NCBI GenBank assembly: GCA_947683625.1
Contig: CANTUR010000049.1
Span: 9,588,501-9,652,500 of the forward strand
Direction: 5' to 3'
DNA: 64,000 nt
Origin: Mallotus nudiflorus
Taxonomy: Eukaryota; Streptophyta; Magnoliopsida; Malpighiales; Euphorbiaceae
Shown here: positions 48,790-62,113 of the stretch, in pieces
How positions within the stretch are numbered: the stretch's first letter is position 1
Layout: each line of letters opens with the position of its first letter
The notes under the pieces: generated by a model
The model's input: the letters and a program-made list of their open reading frames with translations, nothing else
What the model was told of the DNA's origin: nothing
Databases searched by the model: none
Made by a program: the position numbers and the translations under genes

Positions 48790-49249
48790 TTCCTTTGCCT
48801 TTTATTTTTTTGCTTTTTAGTTTATATTATGTTGCTACTTCTGTTAGTTATTAATGTTATTGCTGCTGCTATTAGATTTTGTATGCTTTTAAAACTATTG
48901 ATTTTATTATATCATTATCATTATAGCTTTAACTACAGTTGCGACTATGGTTCTTATTATATTTACAGTAGTATCTTATAGCTCTTACTATAAAGATTGT
49001 AGTTCTTTCTATAACTATAGTTAAATTATATTGATTTTGCTATATTGATTGTAGCTTTTACTATATTTTGATAGTTCTTGTTGTTATTTATATAGCCCTT
49101 ACTATGACTTCTAGCTTTTGCTGTAATTATAGCAACATTATGTAGCTCATGTTATAGCAATTATAGCTTTTACTATTACTATAGCTCTTATTGTAAATGT
49201 AGCCCTTGTTATTTTGTGTAGCTCTTATTATTACTATAACTTTTCTTAT
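48790..49249 (+). repeat. Intronic TAGCTCTTATTATTA-type repeats
   Basis: Irregular units of about 20-25 bases built on tgtagctcttgttatt and actatagctctta. The array resumes at 58249-58420 on the far side of Copia D. Confidence 0.7.
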
Positions 49250-50757
49250 TGTTGGGTTTCATGATACAAACGTAGCGAAAAAATTTCAAATTTATCACGT
49301 TCCTAAACCTGGATCCATGTAATTTGACTACTTGATTAAATCTAAGGTTTCAAGAATCTCACAAAGATGTAGAAGAGGTAAGATTTTCTGGAAGGATGAG
49401 AGGAGGTTCACACTGGTAACACCTTACCTTGAGCTTTTTTTCTTTGGTTGTTTGGATCTGGATGTCTCCAAAAGGATGCATCCTTTATAGGTATCCACAC
49501 GAATAGCCCTTCACAAAACAAATTGGCGTGTGTGCTAGCAACCTTCTTGATTATCTCATAAATCAAGAACAAAAGAAAAACTCTGTCTTTGTTTTCTAAG
49601 AAGAGAGAAAATGAATTTCGAGGTAGGAAAACAAGTGTATTAAACCCTAGAGAATATAACATAGCTATAGACTCCAAATTAGGGTTTCACCTACTAATGA
49701 CGTTTTGGTAATTTCCATTTATTATATTCTGATTTTGTTTAAAAAAAAATTAGAAATAATATCTTATTTATTTATTTAAAATAACATTTATCTTAAATAA
49801 ATAAACAAATAAACCCACAGAGTTTATTTTGGGTTTATTCATTTTGAGCTTTTTCTAAGTGTGTGACCCTATAGGTTCACAAAACATTGGCAGTGGGCCT
49901 AAATCTCTATTTAGGCCTATAAGTCATAAGTGGCCTCTAGCAAGACATTATGACTACCCAAGTCATGTGAAGTCAATAATTCGTCATAACCTAATTGCAG
50001 TGCATTTAATTTTCCCTTTATCACATGATATCCTAATTGAACATAAGGCATATAATGTCATCCTTATATAGTTCAATATTATGACTTGATTCTAAGTAGA
50101 CTGAAAATGATAACTCTTTTTCAATTCATTTCAGCATGGCCATACATTTTCCTTCAGTCTATCTCATCAAAGGGCCCATAAATATCTTTCTCATATTAAT
50201 GAGGGATAAATTCCTTCCGAATCACTCACATTCCTCACATAAATAATTTCATATCCAACAACATCCTATTTAATTGTCTGGTTAAAGACAATATTAGAAT
50301 GTGTCAAAATATAAAATATCTATGTAGAAATCCATGATGATTTCAAGGTCAAAGGATTGAAATAAAATTACTTACTGTGATGAGAAATACTTATGACAAT
50401 AATCTATGTAGTATTTTCATAGTGGGTCAATCCAGTACATGATCTTTCATCATGTACCTATGAGTTGACTTAATATCTGATATTCATGATTAGTAAAACA
50501 TAACCATCAGTAAACTTCATACTAGCCTTAATACTTCAATATTTATATAATGAATAAATGGCTAGGGATAATTAGAATAGAACTCTTATTTTAATCTAAG
50601 GGTTTTATTATCAAGTCACATACTTGATGGTCCTAGTAAGAATTAACCATTCATATAATTATCATAAAATCAAATGATAATGAAATACCTCTTTATTAAT
50701 AAAATAAGAAATTCAATACATAATCACAAATGATTGACCTAGTGCATATCATTAACA
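49250..50757 (-). repeat. Copia D, 3' LTR
   Basis: On the minus strand it begins tgttaatgatatgcactagg and ends cccaaca. It is 1,508 bases and differs from the other LTR by scattered substitutions and small indels, so the insertion is not recent. Confidence 0.95.
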
Positions 50758-50769
50758 ATCTCCCACTTG
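50758..50769 (-). promoter_or_regulatory. Polypurine tract of Copia D
   Basis: AAGTGGGAGATT on the minus strand directly abuts the 3' LTR. It would prime plus-strand DNA synthesis. Confidence 0.85.
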
Positions 50770-50771
50770 CA

Positions 50772-53700
50772 CTAGGCCCAATCAACATCGTATTGAATAC
50801 TCATGGACCTAGTATGAATCTCATGTTTAGGCTATGGAAGAGGCTTAGTCAGTGGATCAGCAACATTATCATTTGTAGGTACTTTGCATATCTTGGCATC
50901 TCCTCTCTCAATGATTTCTCGAATGAGATGATAGCGCATGAGTATGTGTTTGGATCTCTGATGTGATTTGAGCTCTTTAGCTTGGGCTATAACTCCATTA
51001 TTGTCACAATACAAGTTCATTGGATTTGATATACTAGGAACAACACCTAGTCCAGTTATGAATTTCTTGATCAAATAGCCTCTTTAACTGCTTTTGAGGT
51101 AGCTATGTACTCAGCTTCTATTGTAGAATCAGCAACAGTGTCTTGCTTGGAACTCCTCCAGCTCACTATACCTCCATTCAAATAAAACACATATCTTGAT
51201 TGTGATAAAAAATCATCCTTGTTAGTTTGGAAGCTGGCATCTGTGTAACCATTTACAACTAGCCCATCTTCCAGACCTCTATACAGTAAAAATGCATCCT
51301 TAGTTCTTCTTAAGTACTTAAGGATATTTTTAACTGCTGTCCAGTGACTTTCACCTGGGTCTGACTGGTATCTGCTCGTTGTGCTTAAGGCATATGAAAC
51401 ATCAGGTCGAGTACACAACATTGTATACATGATAGATATAATACCAGAAGCATATGGAATCTTACTTATGTGGTCTCACTCATCTTGTGTCATAGGACAT
51501 TGAGTCTTGCTGAGACTAATGCCATGCGACATTCGCAAGAATCCTCTCTTGGAATCTTGCATATTAAACCTGTTCAATACCTTATCAATATAAATGCTTT
51601 GACTTAGGCCAATAAGCCTTTTAGATATATCTCTATAGATCTTAATGCCTAATATATAAGCAGCTTCACCTAAGTCTTTCATTGAGAAACAATTCCCTAA
51701 CCATGATTTAACATTTTGTAAAATAGGGATATCATTTCCAATGAATAGTATGTCATCCACATATAACACTAAAAACACAATAGCACTCCCACTAACTTTC
51801 TTGTATACACAAGGTTCATTTTCATTTTTAATGAAGCCAAATTCTTTGACTGCTTCATCAAAACAAAGATTCCAACTCCGAGATGCTTGCTTCAATCCAT
51901 AAATGGATCTTTGAAGCTTGCATACCTTTCTAGAATTCTCAGGACTGAAAAAACCCTTTAGTTGTGTCATGTAAACATCCTCAAGTAGGTTTCCATGAAA
52001 AAATGCTATTTTGACGTCCATTTGCCATATCTCATAATCATAGTATGCAGCTATGGCAAGGAGAATTCGAATAGATTTTAGTATAGCCACTGGTGAAAAA
52101 GTTTCATTATAGTCTATAACATGTGTTTATTTGAAACCTTTTGCAACCAGTCTTGCCTTAAAGGTATGCACATTGCCATCCATGTTAGTTTTCTTTTTGA
52201 AAACCCATTTGTACCCGATAGTTTTTAAACCATCATTTGGGTCAATCAAGATCCATACTTGATTATCATACATGGATTGTATTTCTAATCTCATGGCTTC
52301 AAGCCATTTCTCAGAGGCAGGACTATTTATGGCCTCCTGATAAGATGTGGGCTCATTTTGTTCCACAATTAACACATCATTATCATCAGTTATGAGAATC
52401 CTTATCTCATGGGGATTTGACGTGTCCTACCAGACCTCCTTGGGTTTTCTGGTACTTATGCCGGCTCAACAACTACTTATTGATTTAGCTGCGGTTCCAT
52501 ATCAGGTACAACACTATTATGTAGGCCTTGAATTTCTTCAAGTTGCACTATGCTTCCACTGGTTCCTTTGGAAATAAACTCTCTTTCCAAAAATACACCA
52601 TTATGAGACACAAACACTTTGTTCTCAGATGCATTATAGAAGTAATATCCTTTAGTTTCTTTAGGATATTCCATAAAAAGGCATTTGTTAGATTTAGGTG
52701 CTAGTTTATTTGAGATTTAACACTTCACAAATGCATCACATCCCCAAATCTTAAGAAAATACAAACTAGGAGTTTTTCCAGTCCGTGTCTCATTTGGTGT
52801 CTTTCGACTGCCTTTGAATGAACTCTATTCAAAATGAATACAGTAGTTTCTAAAGTATATCCCCAAAAAGAGACTGGAAGATCATATTGACTCATCATAG
52901 ATCAAACCATATCCAATAGAGTCCGATTTCTATGTTCAGACACACCATTCCATTGTCGTGTACCTGGAGGAGTCAATTGTGAAACAATCCCATAATCTCT
53001 AAAATGATATGTAAATTCTTGGTTTAAATATTCACCACCTCAATTAGATCTTTGTGTTTTATTATTTTTACCAAGTTGATTTTGTAATTCATTCTTGAAA
53101 ATTTTGAACTTTTTAAAAGATTCAAGTTTATGTTTCATTAGATAGATATAACCACATCTACTGAAATCATTTGTGAAAGTTATAAAGTACTGAAAACCTC
53201 CTCTAGCAGTTGAGCTTAATGGTCCACATACATCAGAATGTATTAGGCCCAATAAGTCATTAGCCCTCTCACTCTGTCCAGTAAAAGGTGTTTTAGTCAT
53301 TTTTCCAAGTAAACAAGATTCACATGTATCAAAATATTCATAATCAAATGAATTTAAAAGCCCATTTTGGTGTAGCTTTGAAATGCATTTCTCATTTATA
53401 TGGCCTAAACGAAAATGCTAGAGATAGGTTGAGTTTAAATCATTAGATTTAGACTTCTTTGTATCTATATTATAGATTGGAATTTCATTAGAGTCTTCAG
53501 CATCTAAAACGTAAAGTCCACTAGTGCATGGAGCATATCTATAGAAAATGTTATCTTGATAAATATTGCATTTATTATTCTTAATAATAAATTCAAATCC
53601 TTTCTTGTCCAAACAAGAAACAGAAATAATATTCCTACGCATAGTAGGTACATAATAATAATTTTTCTAAAGATAAAACAAGTCTACTGGGCAAAGGTAA

Positions 53701-54744
53701 CTTATAAATTCCTACAACTAAAGCAACAACTCTTGCTCTATTGCTAACTCATAGGTACACTTCGCCTCTTGCCAATGATCTACTCCTTTTTAGATCCTGC
53801 ACATTTGTACAAATGTGAGATCCTGATCCAGTATCCAATACCCAAGAATCAAAATCAGAAGCAAATAAATTTAATTCTATAACATGAATACCTAAAAAGG
53901 TAGTCTCACCACCCTTTTTCTTCTTCAGATCATCCAAACAGAGCTTGCAATTTCTTTTCCAATGACCTGGCTCATTATAGAAAAAGCAAATTCCTTCCTT
54001 TGCTTTGGGTTCAGCTTTGGATTTGGGCTTGGGCTTTGGCTTGGGCTTTTGAAAGCCTTTAAAGACCTTGCCCTTGCCCTTTCCAACCTTTTTCATCCCC
54101 TTTCGCTTATTGACCATGAGAACATCCTTGGTGTTACTCTTGATGTTCTTTTCAGTAGTTTTCAGCATCCCATGCAACTCTGAAATAGTCTTCTCCATAC
54201 TATGCATATTGAAATTCATAATGAAGCTATCATCAGTTTCAAGCAAAGATTGGAGAATAATATCCACAGCCAGTTCTTGTTCAATATTGAGACCAAGCTT
54301 GTCCAAGTGATCAAGATGACCCTTCATCTTGAGAACATAAGGACTGACAGAGTCACCAGTAGTCAGCTTGCAAGAAAGTAATGCCCTGATGGTATTGAAC
54401 CTTTCAATTGTAGCTTTCTCTTGGAACATTTCCTTGAGATGGCCTATCATAGTATAAGCCTCCATTTCCATCAGTTGCTTTTGTAGCTCAGACTCCATAC
54501 ATCCAAGCATAACATAGGTGACATCAGTAGAATCATTGAGATGCTTGTTTTAAGTATCCCTTTGTGCTCTAAGAGCATTCGTAGATGGTTCCTCTAGGAT
54601 GGGTTGATCAAGGATGTATTCCTTTCTCTCATGCTTAAGAACAATTCTTAGGTTTCTGTACTAGTCAAGAAAGTTAGTCCCATTGAGCTTATCCTTCTCA
54701 AGGATCGATCATAGTAACATTGTAAGTGTAGTGTTTGAAGTCAT
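50772..54744 (-). pseudogene. Gag-pol polyprotein of Copia D
   Basis: ATG at 54744. Gag includes ELQKQLMEMEAYTMIGHLKE, a KPKPKP-rich linker and knuckle CFFYNEPGHWKRNC. Protease DTGSGSHIC follows at about 53815. GAG-pre-integrase is at 53642-53418; integrase has HSDVCGP and FTNDFSR (53300-53040). RT is at 52375-51476, with WQMDVKIAFFHG and the intact catalytic LYVDDILF. RNase H contains ADSTIEAEY and ends in PLTKPLP and DVDWA*. Breaks are few: a stop in GFK*THVIDYNETF (52126), one after MTQDE (51475), a one-base loss after KEAI (51070), a stop after PLTKPLP, and stops in early gag and integrase. Catalytic RT residues survive, but the frame does not. Confidence 0.9.
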
Positions 54745-56733
54745 TATCTACAACAAATATATGCAAAGTCCATTCAGTATTTTATTAAATATGTATGAGG
54801 CATAATTAAAAAATCCCGCTAAATTTACTTAAATCAATAACCTTCTAAGTTAATTTTATAAATTTTAGTGGGCCAAGATCCATATTTCACCATACTCTAA
54901 GTGAGCTTTGGCTCATCGCCTAAAATATGGTTATTTAGGTAGACAACTCTTATCAATTACATCTCATGTAACTCTTGGATGGTATGGGATTTGACATCAC
55001 ATGTCATGGCTAAGAATCCCATCTAATGCCCTAGGTCCAAAACCATTTTGATAACCTAGTTAAGTCAAACCATATCAAACGTTTAGATAGCACCATTATC
55101 CAACTTATGTTCCCTGGATAAATTTATACACCCTGCTTTGGCAAGGCCATATATAATAATCTAAGGCTTGACAAGTGTTGAACTTATGGGAGGCATTATA
55201 ATGACTTAATATTAAATGAGGGTTCATCTTTATTTAATCTTATTTAGTTATTGTTATGTTGTATTGCATGGCATTATATGGCATCACATACATAAAAACT
55301 AAAATAAATGTGACATAGCATGGCCCAAATCTAAGTTGATCTTCATAAGCTAATATGAAGATCAAAGGTCAAACCTAGGTAATATTACAATTACAAATTG
55401 AGCCTCCAACTTGGATCTCCATCTTTTACCATGGATCTCCTTCTTTAGTTCCCACCTTAGATCTCCATCCTGGGCCTCTAACTTAAATTTCACCATGGGT
55501 CTTGATTTATAAAAATTATTGTAATTTATTCTACACTATTCTAATAAAATAAATACAACAAAACAAAAATGACTCGTAGGCCGTATTTAAAATTACAACC
55601 CATAAAAATTAAATCCAATCACATTGGTCTAAGGGCCATGCTATGCACCATGCATAAAACAATAAACATGTATAACATAATAATCAATTTAGTTAGCAAA
55701 GCCAATGATTATGTTAAAAATAAAATAATGTGACAATTCTTTCGGGGTCAATGGGCAGTGCCCCTTACGGGGTCTTAGGGGTAGCGCTCCTGGCGGGTTC
55801 GGGGATAGCGCCTTAGGTGGCGGTCCCGTTGGCTAGTCAGCGGGTCTGATGGTAAACACTTTACCTTAGCTCTTCGGTGAATTGCCTTTCAAATTTCTGA
55901 ACATTAATGAATTTTCATAATCAAATTACTATAAAATCAATTTGTTCAAAAATAGTAAAAAATGCTCAATTAAAACAGCCACCTTAAAACCCTAATTTAT
56001 GTCAAGGAAGCAACTAACCAATTTTCATAATCATATTACTGAATCAGCTGCTGCCTAAAAAACATCACTTTCTATAAACATCTTACAGTCTAAAAAATCC
56101 GTTCAAAACATATCAAAAATAATTTTTTTATTTTAAACAGACGCATCCATTAAGAAAACCCTAATTTTTGAAATCAAAATTACAACTTAAATGAATTTGA
56201 ATAAAATATATCCATTTTGCATAATTTGTTTAACATTTAAACAAATTGCCCTTAACACATAATCTGTATAATCACAAAATTTCTATTTCAGATTTAATCA
56301 AAAATGATTTTCTTGATCAAAATATAAAATAATTTTCCTAACTAAAATAGAAAACAAATATGCTATTTTAATTAATCATATTAATCAAAATAGAATACAT
56401 AATAGATATAAATCCTTAAGTGATTAGGTTTTCAAAAATAGAATTTCTGTTTCATTAAATCACATTAATAAAACATTATACTTAATTCGTTTTTCATAAA
56501 AACATCATACAGAATTCGTTTTCATGAAACAACATTTTGAATTCATAAAATCAAAAATTTCTTTTAGTTTAATCACATTAAACCATTACAAACATTAATA
56601 AAATTAATCTTTAATTCTGTTTTCAAATAGCTTACTAAGAATTGTCACAAAATAAATCAAAACCCTTTTCAAAACGAATCATAAACCCTAACATATATCA
56701 TATATACGCATAATAAATTAATCAAATTACAAG
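54745..56733 (-). other. Leader of Copia D
   Basis: No coding signal. It contains ggagatcca-type repeats (55390-55500, inverted relative to element E) and a GC-rich repeat block at 55743-55850 that stands out from the AT-rich surroundings. Confidence 0.65.
55743..55850. repeat. GC-rich hairpin-forming repeats in the Copia D leader
   Basis: Three diverged units of about 30 bases built on cggggtc(a/t)(a/t).ggg(c/t)ag(t/c)gc(c/t)cc. Each holds a short GGG...CCC dyad. Confidence 0.7.
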
Positions 56734-56747
56734 TGGCTCTGATACCA
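56734..56747 (-). promoter_or_regulatory. Primer binding site of Copia D
   Basis: On the minus strand TGGTATCAGAGCCA lies one base after the 5' LTR, the exact standard Copia site for initiator tRNA-Met. Confidence 0.95.
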
Positions 56748-56748
56748 C

Positions 56749-58243
56749 TGTTGGGTTACAAATGCAGGGGAAATATTAAAAATTTATCACATTCCCAAAC
56801 TTGGAACCATGTAATTTGATTACTTGATTAAATCTAGGGTTTCAAGAATCTCACCAAGACGTAGAAGAGGCAAGATTTTCTGGAAGGATGAGAGGAGGTT
56901 CACACCGGTGACACTTTACCTCGAGCTTTTTTGCTTTGGTTGTTCAGATTTGGATGTCTCCAAAAGGATGCGTCCTTTATAGGTATCCACACGAATAGCC
57001 CTTCACAAAAAGAATTGGCGTGTGTGCTAGCAACCTTCTTGATTATCTCATAAATTAAAAATAAAAGAAAAACTCTTGCTTTGTTTTCTAAAAAGAGAGA
57101 AAATGAATTTGGAGGCAGGAAAACAAGTGTATTAAACCTTAGAGAATATAACATAGTTGTAGACTCCAAATTAGGGTTTCACCTACTAATGACGTTTTGG
57201 TAATTTCCATTTATTATATTCTGATTTTGTTTAAAAACAAATCAAAAATAATATCTTATTTATTTATTTAAAATAACATTTATCTTAAATAAATAAATAA
57301 ATAAACCCATAGAGTTTATTTTGGGTTTATTAAACCCAAATTCATTTTGGGCTTGTTCTAAGTGTGTGACCCTGTAGGTTCACAAAACATTGGCAGTGGG
57401 CCTAAATCTCTATTTAGGCCTATAAGTCATAAGTGGCCTTTAGCAAGACATTATGACTACCCAAGTCATGTGAAGTCAATAATTCGTCATAAACTAATTA
57501 CAGTGAATTTTATTATCCCTTTATCACATGATATCCTAATTGAACATAAGGCATATAATGTCATCCTTATATAGTTCAATATTATGACTTGATTCCAAGC
57601 AGACTGAAAGTGATAACTCTTTATCAATTCATTTCAGCATGGCCATGCATTTTCCTTCAGTCTATCTCATCAAGGGGCCCATAGATATCTTTCTTATATT
57701 AATGAGGGATAAATTCCTTCCGAATCACTCACATTCCTCACATAACTAATTTCATATCCAACAACATCCTAATTAATTATCCAGTTAAAGACAATGTTAG
57801 AATGTGTCAAAACATAAATAACTTTGTAGAAATCCATGATGATTTCAAGGTCAAAGTATCGAAATAAAATTACTATAATGAGAAATATTAATCTATGTAG
57901 TATTTTCATAGTGGGTCAATCTAGTACATGATCTTTCATATGTACCTATGAGTTGACTTAATATCTTATATTCATGATTAGTAAAACATAACCATCAGTA
58001 AACTTCATACTAGCCTTAATACTTTAATATTTATATAATGAATAAATGGCTAGGGATAATTAGAATAGAACTCTTATTTAATCTAAGGGTTTTACTATTA
58101 AGTAACATACTTGATGGCCCTAGTAAGAATTAACCATTCATATAATTATCATAAAATCAAATGATAATGAAATACCTCTTTACTAATAAAATAAGAAAGT
58201 CAATACATAATCACAAATGATTGACCTAGTGCATATCAGTACA
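56749..58243 (-). repeat. Copia D, 5' LTR
   Basis: 1,495 bases, homologous along its whole length to 49250-50757. On the minus strand it begins tgtactgatatgcactagg. Confidence 0.95.
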
Positions 58244-59382
58244 CTTATAATTGTAGCCCTTGCTATTTTGTGCAGCTTTTACTCTTACTGCAAATTTTCT
58301 TATAATTGTAGCTCTTGTTATTACTATAGCTCTTACTGTTGTAGCGTTTATTATAAATATAGCTCTTGTTGTTTTGTGTAGCTCTTATTATTATTGTAGC
58401 TCTTGCTTATTACATTCTTTATTATGATTTGTTGCAAGCTTTATTTCATTATGTTGTCATGTATTTTGGTCAAACTTCATGCACTTATTATTATTTTTTT
58501 TACATTTCTTATAGGGAAAATAAAGCATCTAATTAGTATGTATTATTATGCATCTCATCTATAAAATTTTTATGCTTTTATAGCATAAGAAGCTAATTTT
58601 ACCACCCTATAGCATAAACAATATGAGCTGGTACTATCATAGATTACCAAGTTATGTGAAGAATATGGTAGTTCGTCTCGATTTTGATGACATCATAATT
58701 GCACTTCAGTGGGTCCTAGCAAGGCTAGTTAGGCCACTATCACTACTCTAATTGAGTGATGGATGGACTCTACCCACACCTTCCATTTTCTTTTAAAGGA
58801 GATGATGATTACCCCACTGAATTTTGATGTTATCACTAGTATAAGTTTTAGTGGCCTATTAGTGCATTTCAACTCAGTAGCTTACTCTCTACTAATGAGT
58901 AGGTTATTGAGCTTTTTGGTCATACAATGACAAAGAAGAATGGATGTAGTTCTTTTATTTGCCATGCCTAGTTTGTTAAGGATGTTTATCAATATTATAC
59001 CAAGAATAATGTGACCAATGAGTAGCTTCCTTATTGTTTCATGTTCTATTTATTAAATGTAGTTATCTTTCTAAACCTTTTGCGTAGTGCTGCATTGTGG
59101 TCGGTGCCTCTACTTTAACATTTGGATAAACTCCTTCAGTATAGTTGGGGCATTGTAGCTCTTTTATCTATATCAGGGATTGGATGTGGCCAGTCAAGTG
59201 GCCTTGAGGCTATGCAGCTACCAGATGGTGATTGATGTGAGTTATATTTCTTACTTCTTGGTTTGACATTTTCTACTTTTGTATCTCATTACTAACTTAT
59301 GTCTTTAAAGATTTAGGCCTATAAGTTTTATATATTAGGGGTGCAAGTTGGCTCAACATGAGCATATTTTAGCTAAGATCGA

Positions 59383-61387
59383 TGTTATACCTTAAATTTG
59401 ATTGTCCCCAAGGTATAATGATTAAATGAACCTTTAAGATGACTAGAGTCTGCTTGTTCAAAACACCTTTGAAGTGTACAACCTTAGAAACCTAATCTAC
59501 AAAATTAATCATCGAGCCATTACGTTGTGCTTTGACCTCATAAAATATGAATTCTCAGAACAATAAGAAGCTTATTATGAGATTTCCTTCTTTATAACAC
59601 TCATCTTGTTGGATCGATGTTCATTTCGTTAGACTAGGACCCAACTTCATGAAAAAAATCAATTTTGATAAAAAAGACTTCAGAAACATGTCCGGAGGGC
59701 TCCAAAACCTCTAAAAGTAGTCCCAAAATAGTCCAACACAACCCAAGAATCAACATGTGTCGCTTAGAAGTGTGAGTAAAGCCATAAATAACCCTAGGTG
59801 TTATGCGCTAAAATTAAAGCCAAATGAGACAAAATAGACTTCAAAAACACATCTAGAAGGCTCCAAAACCTTTGGAAGTGGTCTCGAAATAGTCCAAAAT
59901 AACCTGAGGATTAGCAAGTATCACTTGAAGGCCAAATTTGACAAAATGGACTTTGGAAATGCATCTAAAAGGCCTAAAAACCCTAGGAACTGACTTTGAA
60001 AAAGCCTGTGTAAGCCCCAAATGGAGTGTGTAACATGTGAAAGTGAACATAACCATGCGCCAGCATGTGACCATGTGCCAAGTGCACAGTCACACATACT
60101 TCGTATGGCCACTCGCTCCATTTTGGGGATACGTGCATGACCATGCCTATACCCCCATATTCCACACATTTTTCACTATAAATAGACACCTTCACACAAC
60201 ATTTTAAGGGGGGAAGCAAGTGGAAGTACACACACACACACACTCAAAAATCTATTCGATCGAAGGCACTAGAAACCCTTTTTTAGATTATTTTTGCTCT
60301 TCCATTATCTTTTTCTTAGGAGATTAGATCTCTTTTCCACCAAACCAAGCCTCATTTTTGTCAAAGTACACTTCAAAGGTATACAAACTAGCATTATTCT
60401 GTTGTCATTTTGAACCTCTCAACAAGGGAAGCTTGATAATCCCTCAAAGCTAAAGCTTTAAAACCCATGCAAGCTTAGTTGAGTTTGAGGACCACACAAT
60501 CATTTTAGCACATTTATTTTATCACACTGTATTGTATTTTATCATCACCAACATTTGGGAATACTATTGTGCTTGTGTGATGAGATTGATAATTTTGCAT
60601 GCTATATTAATAAGCTATGCTTTATTATGCTCATTTCATATCATCATTCTACATCCTCTAGTTCTAAAACATGAAATCACATTGTAAATATCAATAATGA
60701 GAAAGTTTATATCTTAGAATAGAGTCATCATATTTCCTGTCTAATGATGACAACATGCATTCCCTATATTATCATCACAACATAAATAATCATTACAAGC
60801 ATGCATGATCATCTACATTTTGCTTACTCTTTCAAATGATCAAGTGCCCATTGCTTATCCCATTGTTCATGTGATCAACCAAGTTCTATGAATGGTTGTA
60901 TTTACCTTGTAGATTCATCATATTTAAAATTAGATTTGCTTCTTTGCAATCTTTTTTCCTTTTATATGTATATTAGGAAAGCAATGTAATAATAACATCC
61001 TTCAACTTTATTATCTTCCACTATTTGATGAATTATGTGAATGCTATACAAACTTTCATTACCAAAACTAGGGTGTTGTGGTAGCTATACATCAAAAATC
61101 ATATAATGAGAAATAGTTGGAAAGTATATGCAATCCCTCGAACCCAAAAATCTCTACTAGGGGCAATACTCGCTGAGTGACCTGACGTTGTCCCTTTTAT
61201 TTTCTCGATTTTGTAAAAATCAAGTGGCAACTCCATAAAATCAAAAAGGCATCTTGTTCTTCACAAGACCAATCATTTGTCCCTATTCGATAAAATTGCC
61301 ATGTCCCTCGCAAACAAAAGACCCATACAAAACTAATTCATCTCCAAACCATAAATAAGAGATGCAAAATGAAAAAGGTCACTCACA
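59383..61387 (+). mobile_element. Solo LTR of the Gypsy A family
   Basis: It begins tgttataccttaaatttgat and ends ggtcactcaca, matching 19140-21001 throughout: TATAAATAG at 60177-60185, a cacacacaca run, atcgaaggc and aagcttgataat. It lies inside the PMD gene of element C, whose sequence resumes at 61388. Flanks ATCGA and GCCGG differ by three transitions from each other; element A reads atcgg at the matching place, so this may be a decayed duplication. Confidence 0.85.
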
Positions 61388-62113
61388 GCCGGGAAGTCTA
61401 CTTAAGTGTATTTAAAGTCTCAAGATCTCTTATATTTTGAGGTTTTGATCTTTTAGTTGGTTGATCATGCTATTATTGGAATGTTTGCACCCTTTTATAG
61501 TTGAGGATTACTGCAATTGTGTTACATGAATGTTGTTGGCCCTCCTCAGCCTCCCTCTGAGATGGCATCTCATGCCTCGATATGTTTTTTTACTTTCCTA
61601 TGTCAATTTATAAAGAAAGTTTTATTAGTAACAAATGGAAAATAATGAGTTAAGATATTTGTACAAGGATGTTACTTGTTTAAGATATTTGTACAAGGAT
61701 GTTACTCGTAGTGGAAGAGGACTTGTTCTATATCTCCTACTATTAGTGAGGAGGTGGTGTTTCCCTTACTGGTGGGTCTACTCTTGAGAGTGTTTTGAAT
61801 GAGAGTATTGTTGATCCTGTTATTAGTATGTTGACTATTATTGGTGGTCTTGCAACTTATCCCCTACCTTTGCCTAACTTTCCTCCAACGACATTTGCTC
61901 TTTAAGAGGTGACTCATGTAAGTTTCTTTTCTTTCTATTAAGTTTGACATTTATTTTTTATTTAATGTTAACTAGCCCACCTTCTTTTTTTTTAGATTTC
62001 TTATATTGAGGTAGAGTTTCTATGTGTTTTTGGCTATTGGTACTCATGGAGCATAGTGGTTTGCAACTAGTATTGCCTTATTTCTCATGCAAGACTTTCT
62101 TATAATAGTGTAA

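Larger units (their letters stand above)
49250..58243 (-). mobile_element. Copia element D, full length
   Basis: 8,994 bases with two LTRs, PBS, PPT and a complete gag-pol order, flanked by perfect 5-bp duplications CTTAT (49245-49249 and 58244-58248). Removing it rejoins the host repeat as ttttcttataattgtagc, the same string seen intact nearby at about 58309. The order gag-PR-IN-RT-RNase H is Copia. It belongs to the same family as element E at 15643. Confidence 0.95.
48569..62113 (+). pseudogene. PMD gene of Gypsy C, split by Copia D and a solo LTR
   Basis: Exon 1 is 48569-48783 (MVASSSPFRVEFVDIKI; donor AAG|GTAGGC). An intron made of tagctcttattatta-type repeats follows and is interrupted by Copia D (49250-58243). 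After D comes the PMD core: SWYYHRLPSYVKNMVV, DFDDIIIALQW, then LIE*WMDSTHTFHFL (58740-58800), aligned with exon 2 of the PMD gene in A. A solo LTR (59383-61387) then interrupts the gene. Beyond it, 61740-61920 reads GGSTLESVLNESIVDP, matching GGTTLGDFTIQPSLS of A, and 62000-62100 resembles the last exon. A B-family LTR ends it. Strand is again opposite to the gag-pol side of its element. Stops show it is dead. Confidence 0.65.

Noticed and set aside
53962..54310. Plus-strand frames rich in Phe/Gly/Leu
   Set aside because: They are the complement of the Lys/Pro-rich linker of Copia D gag.
59853..60243. Three overlapping minus-strand open frames
   Set aside because: They lie in the word array and TATA region of the solo LTR and have no protein family features.
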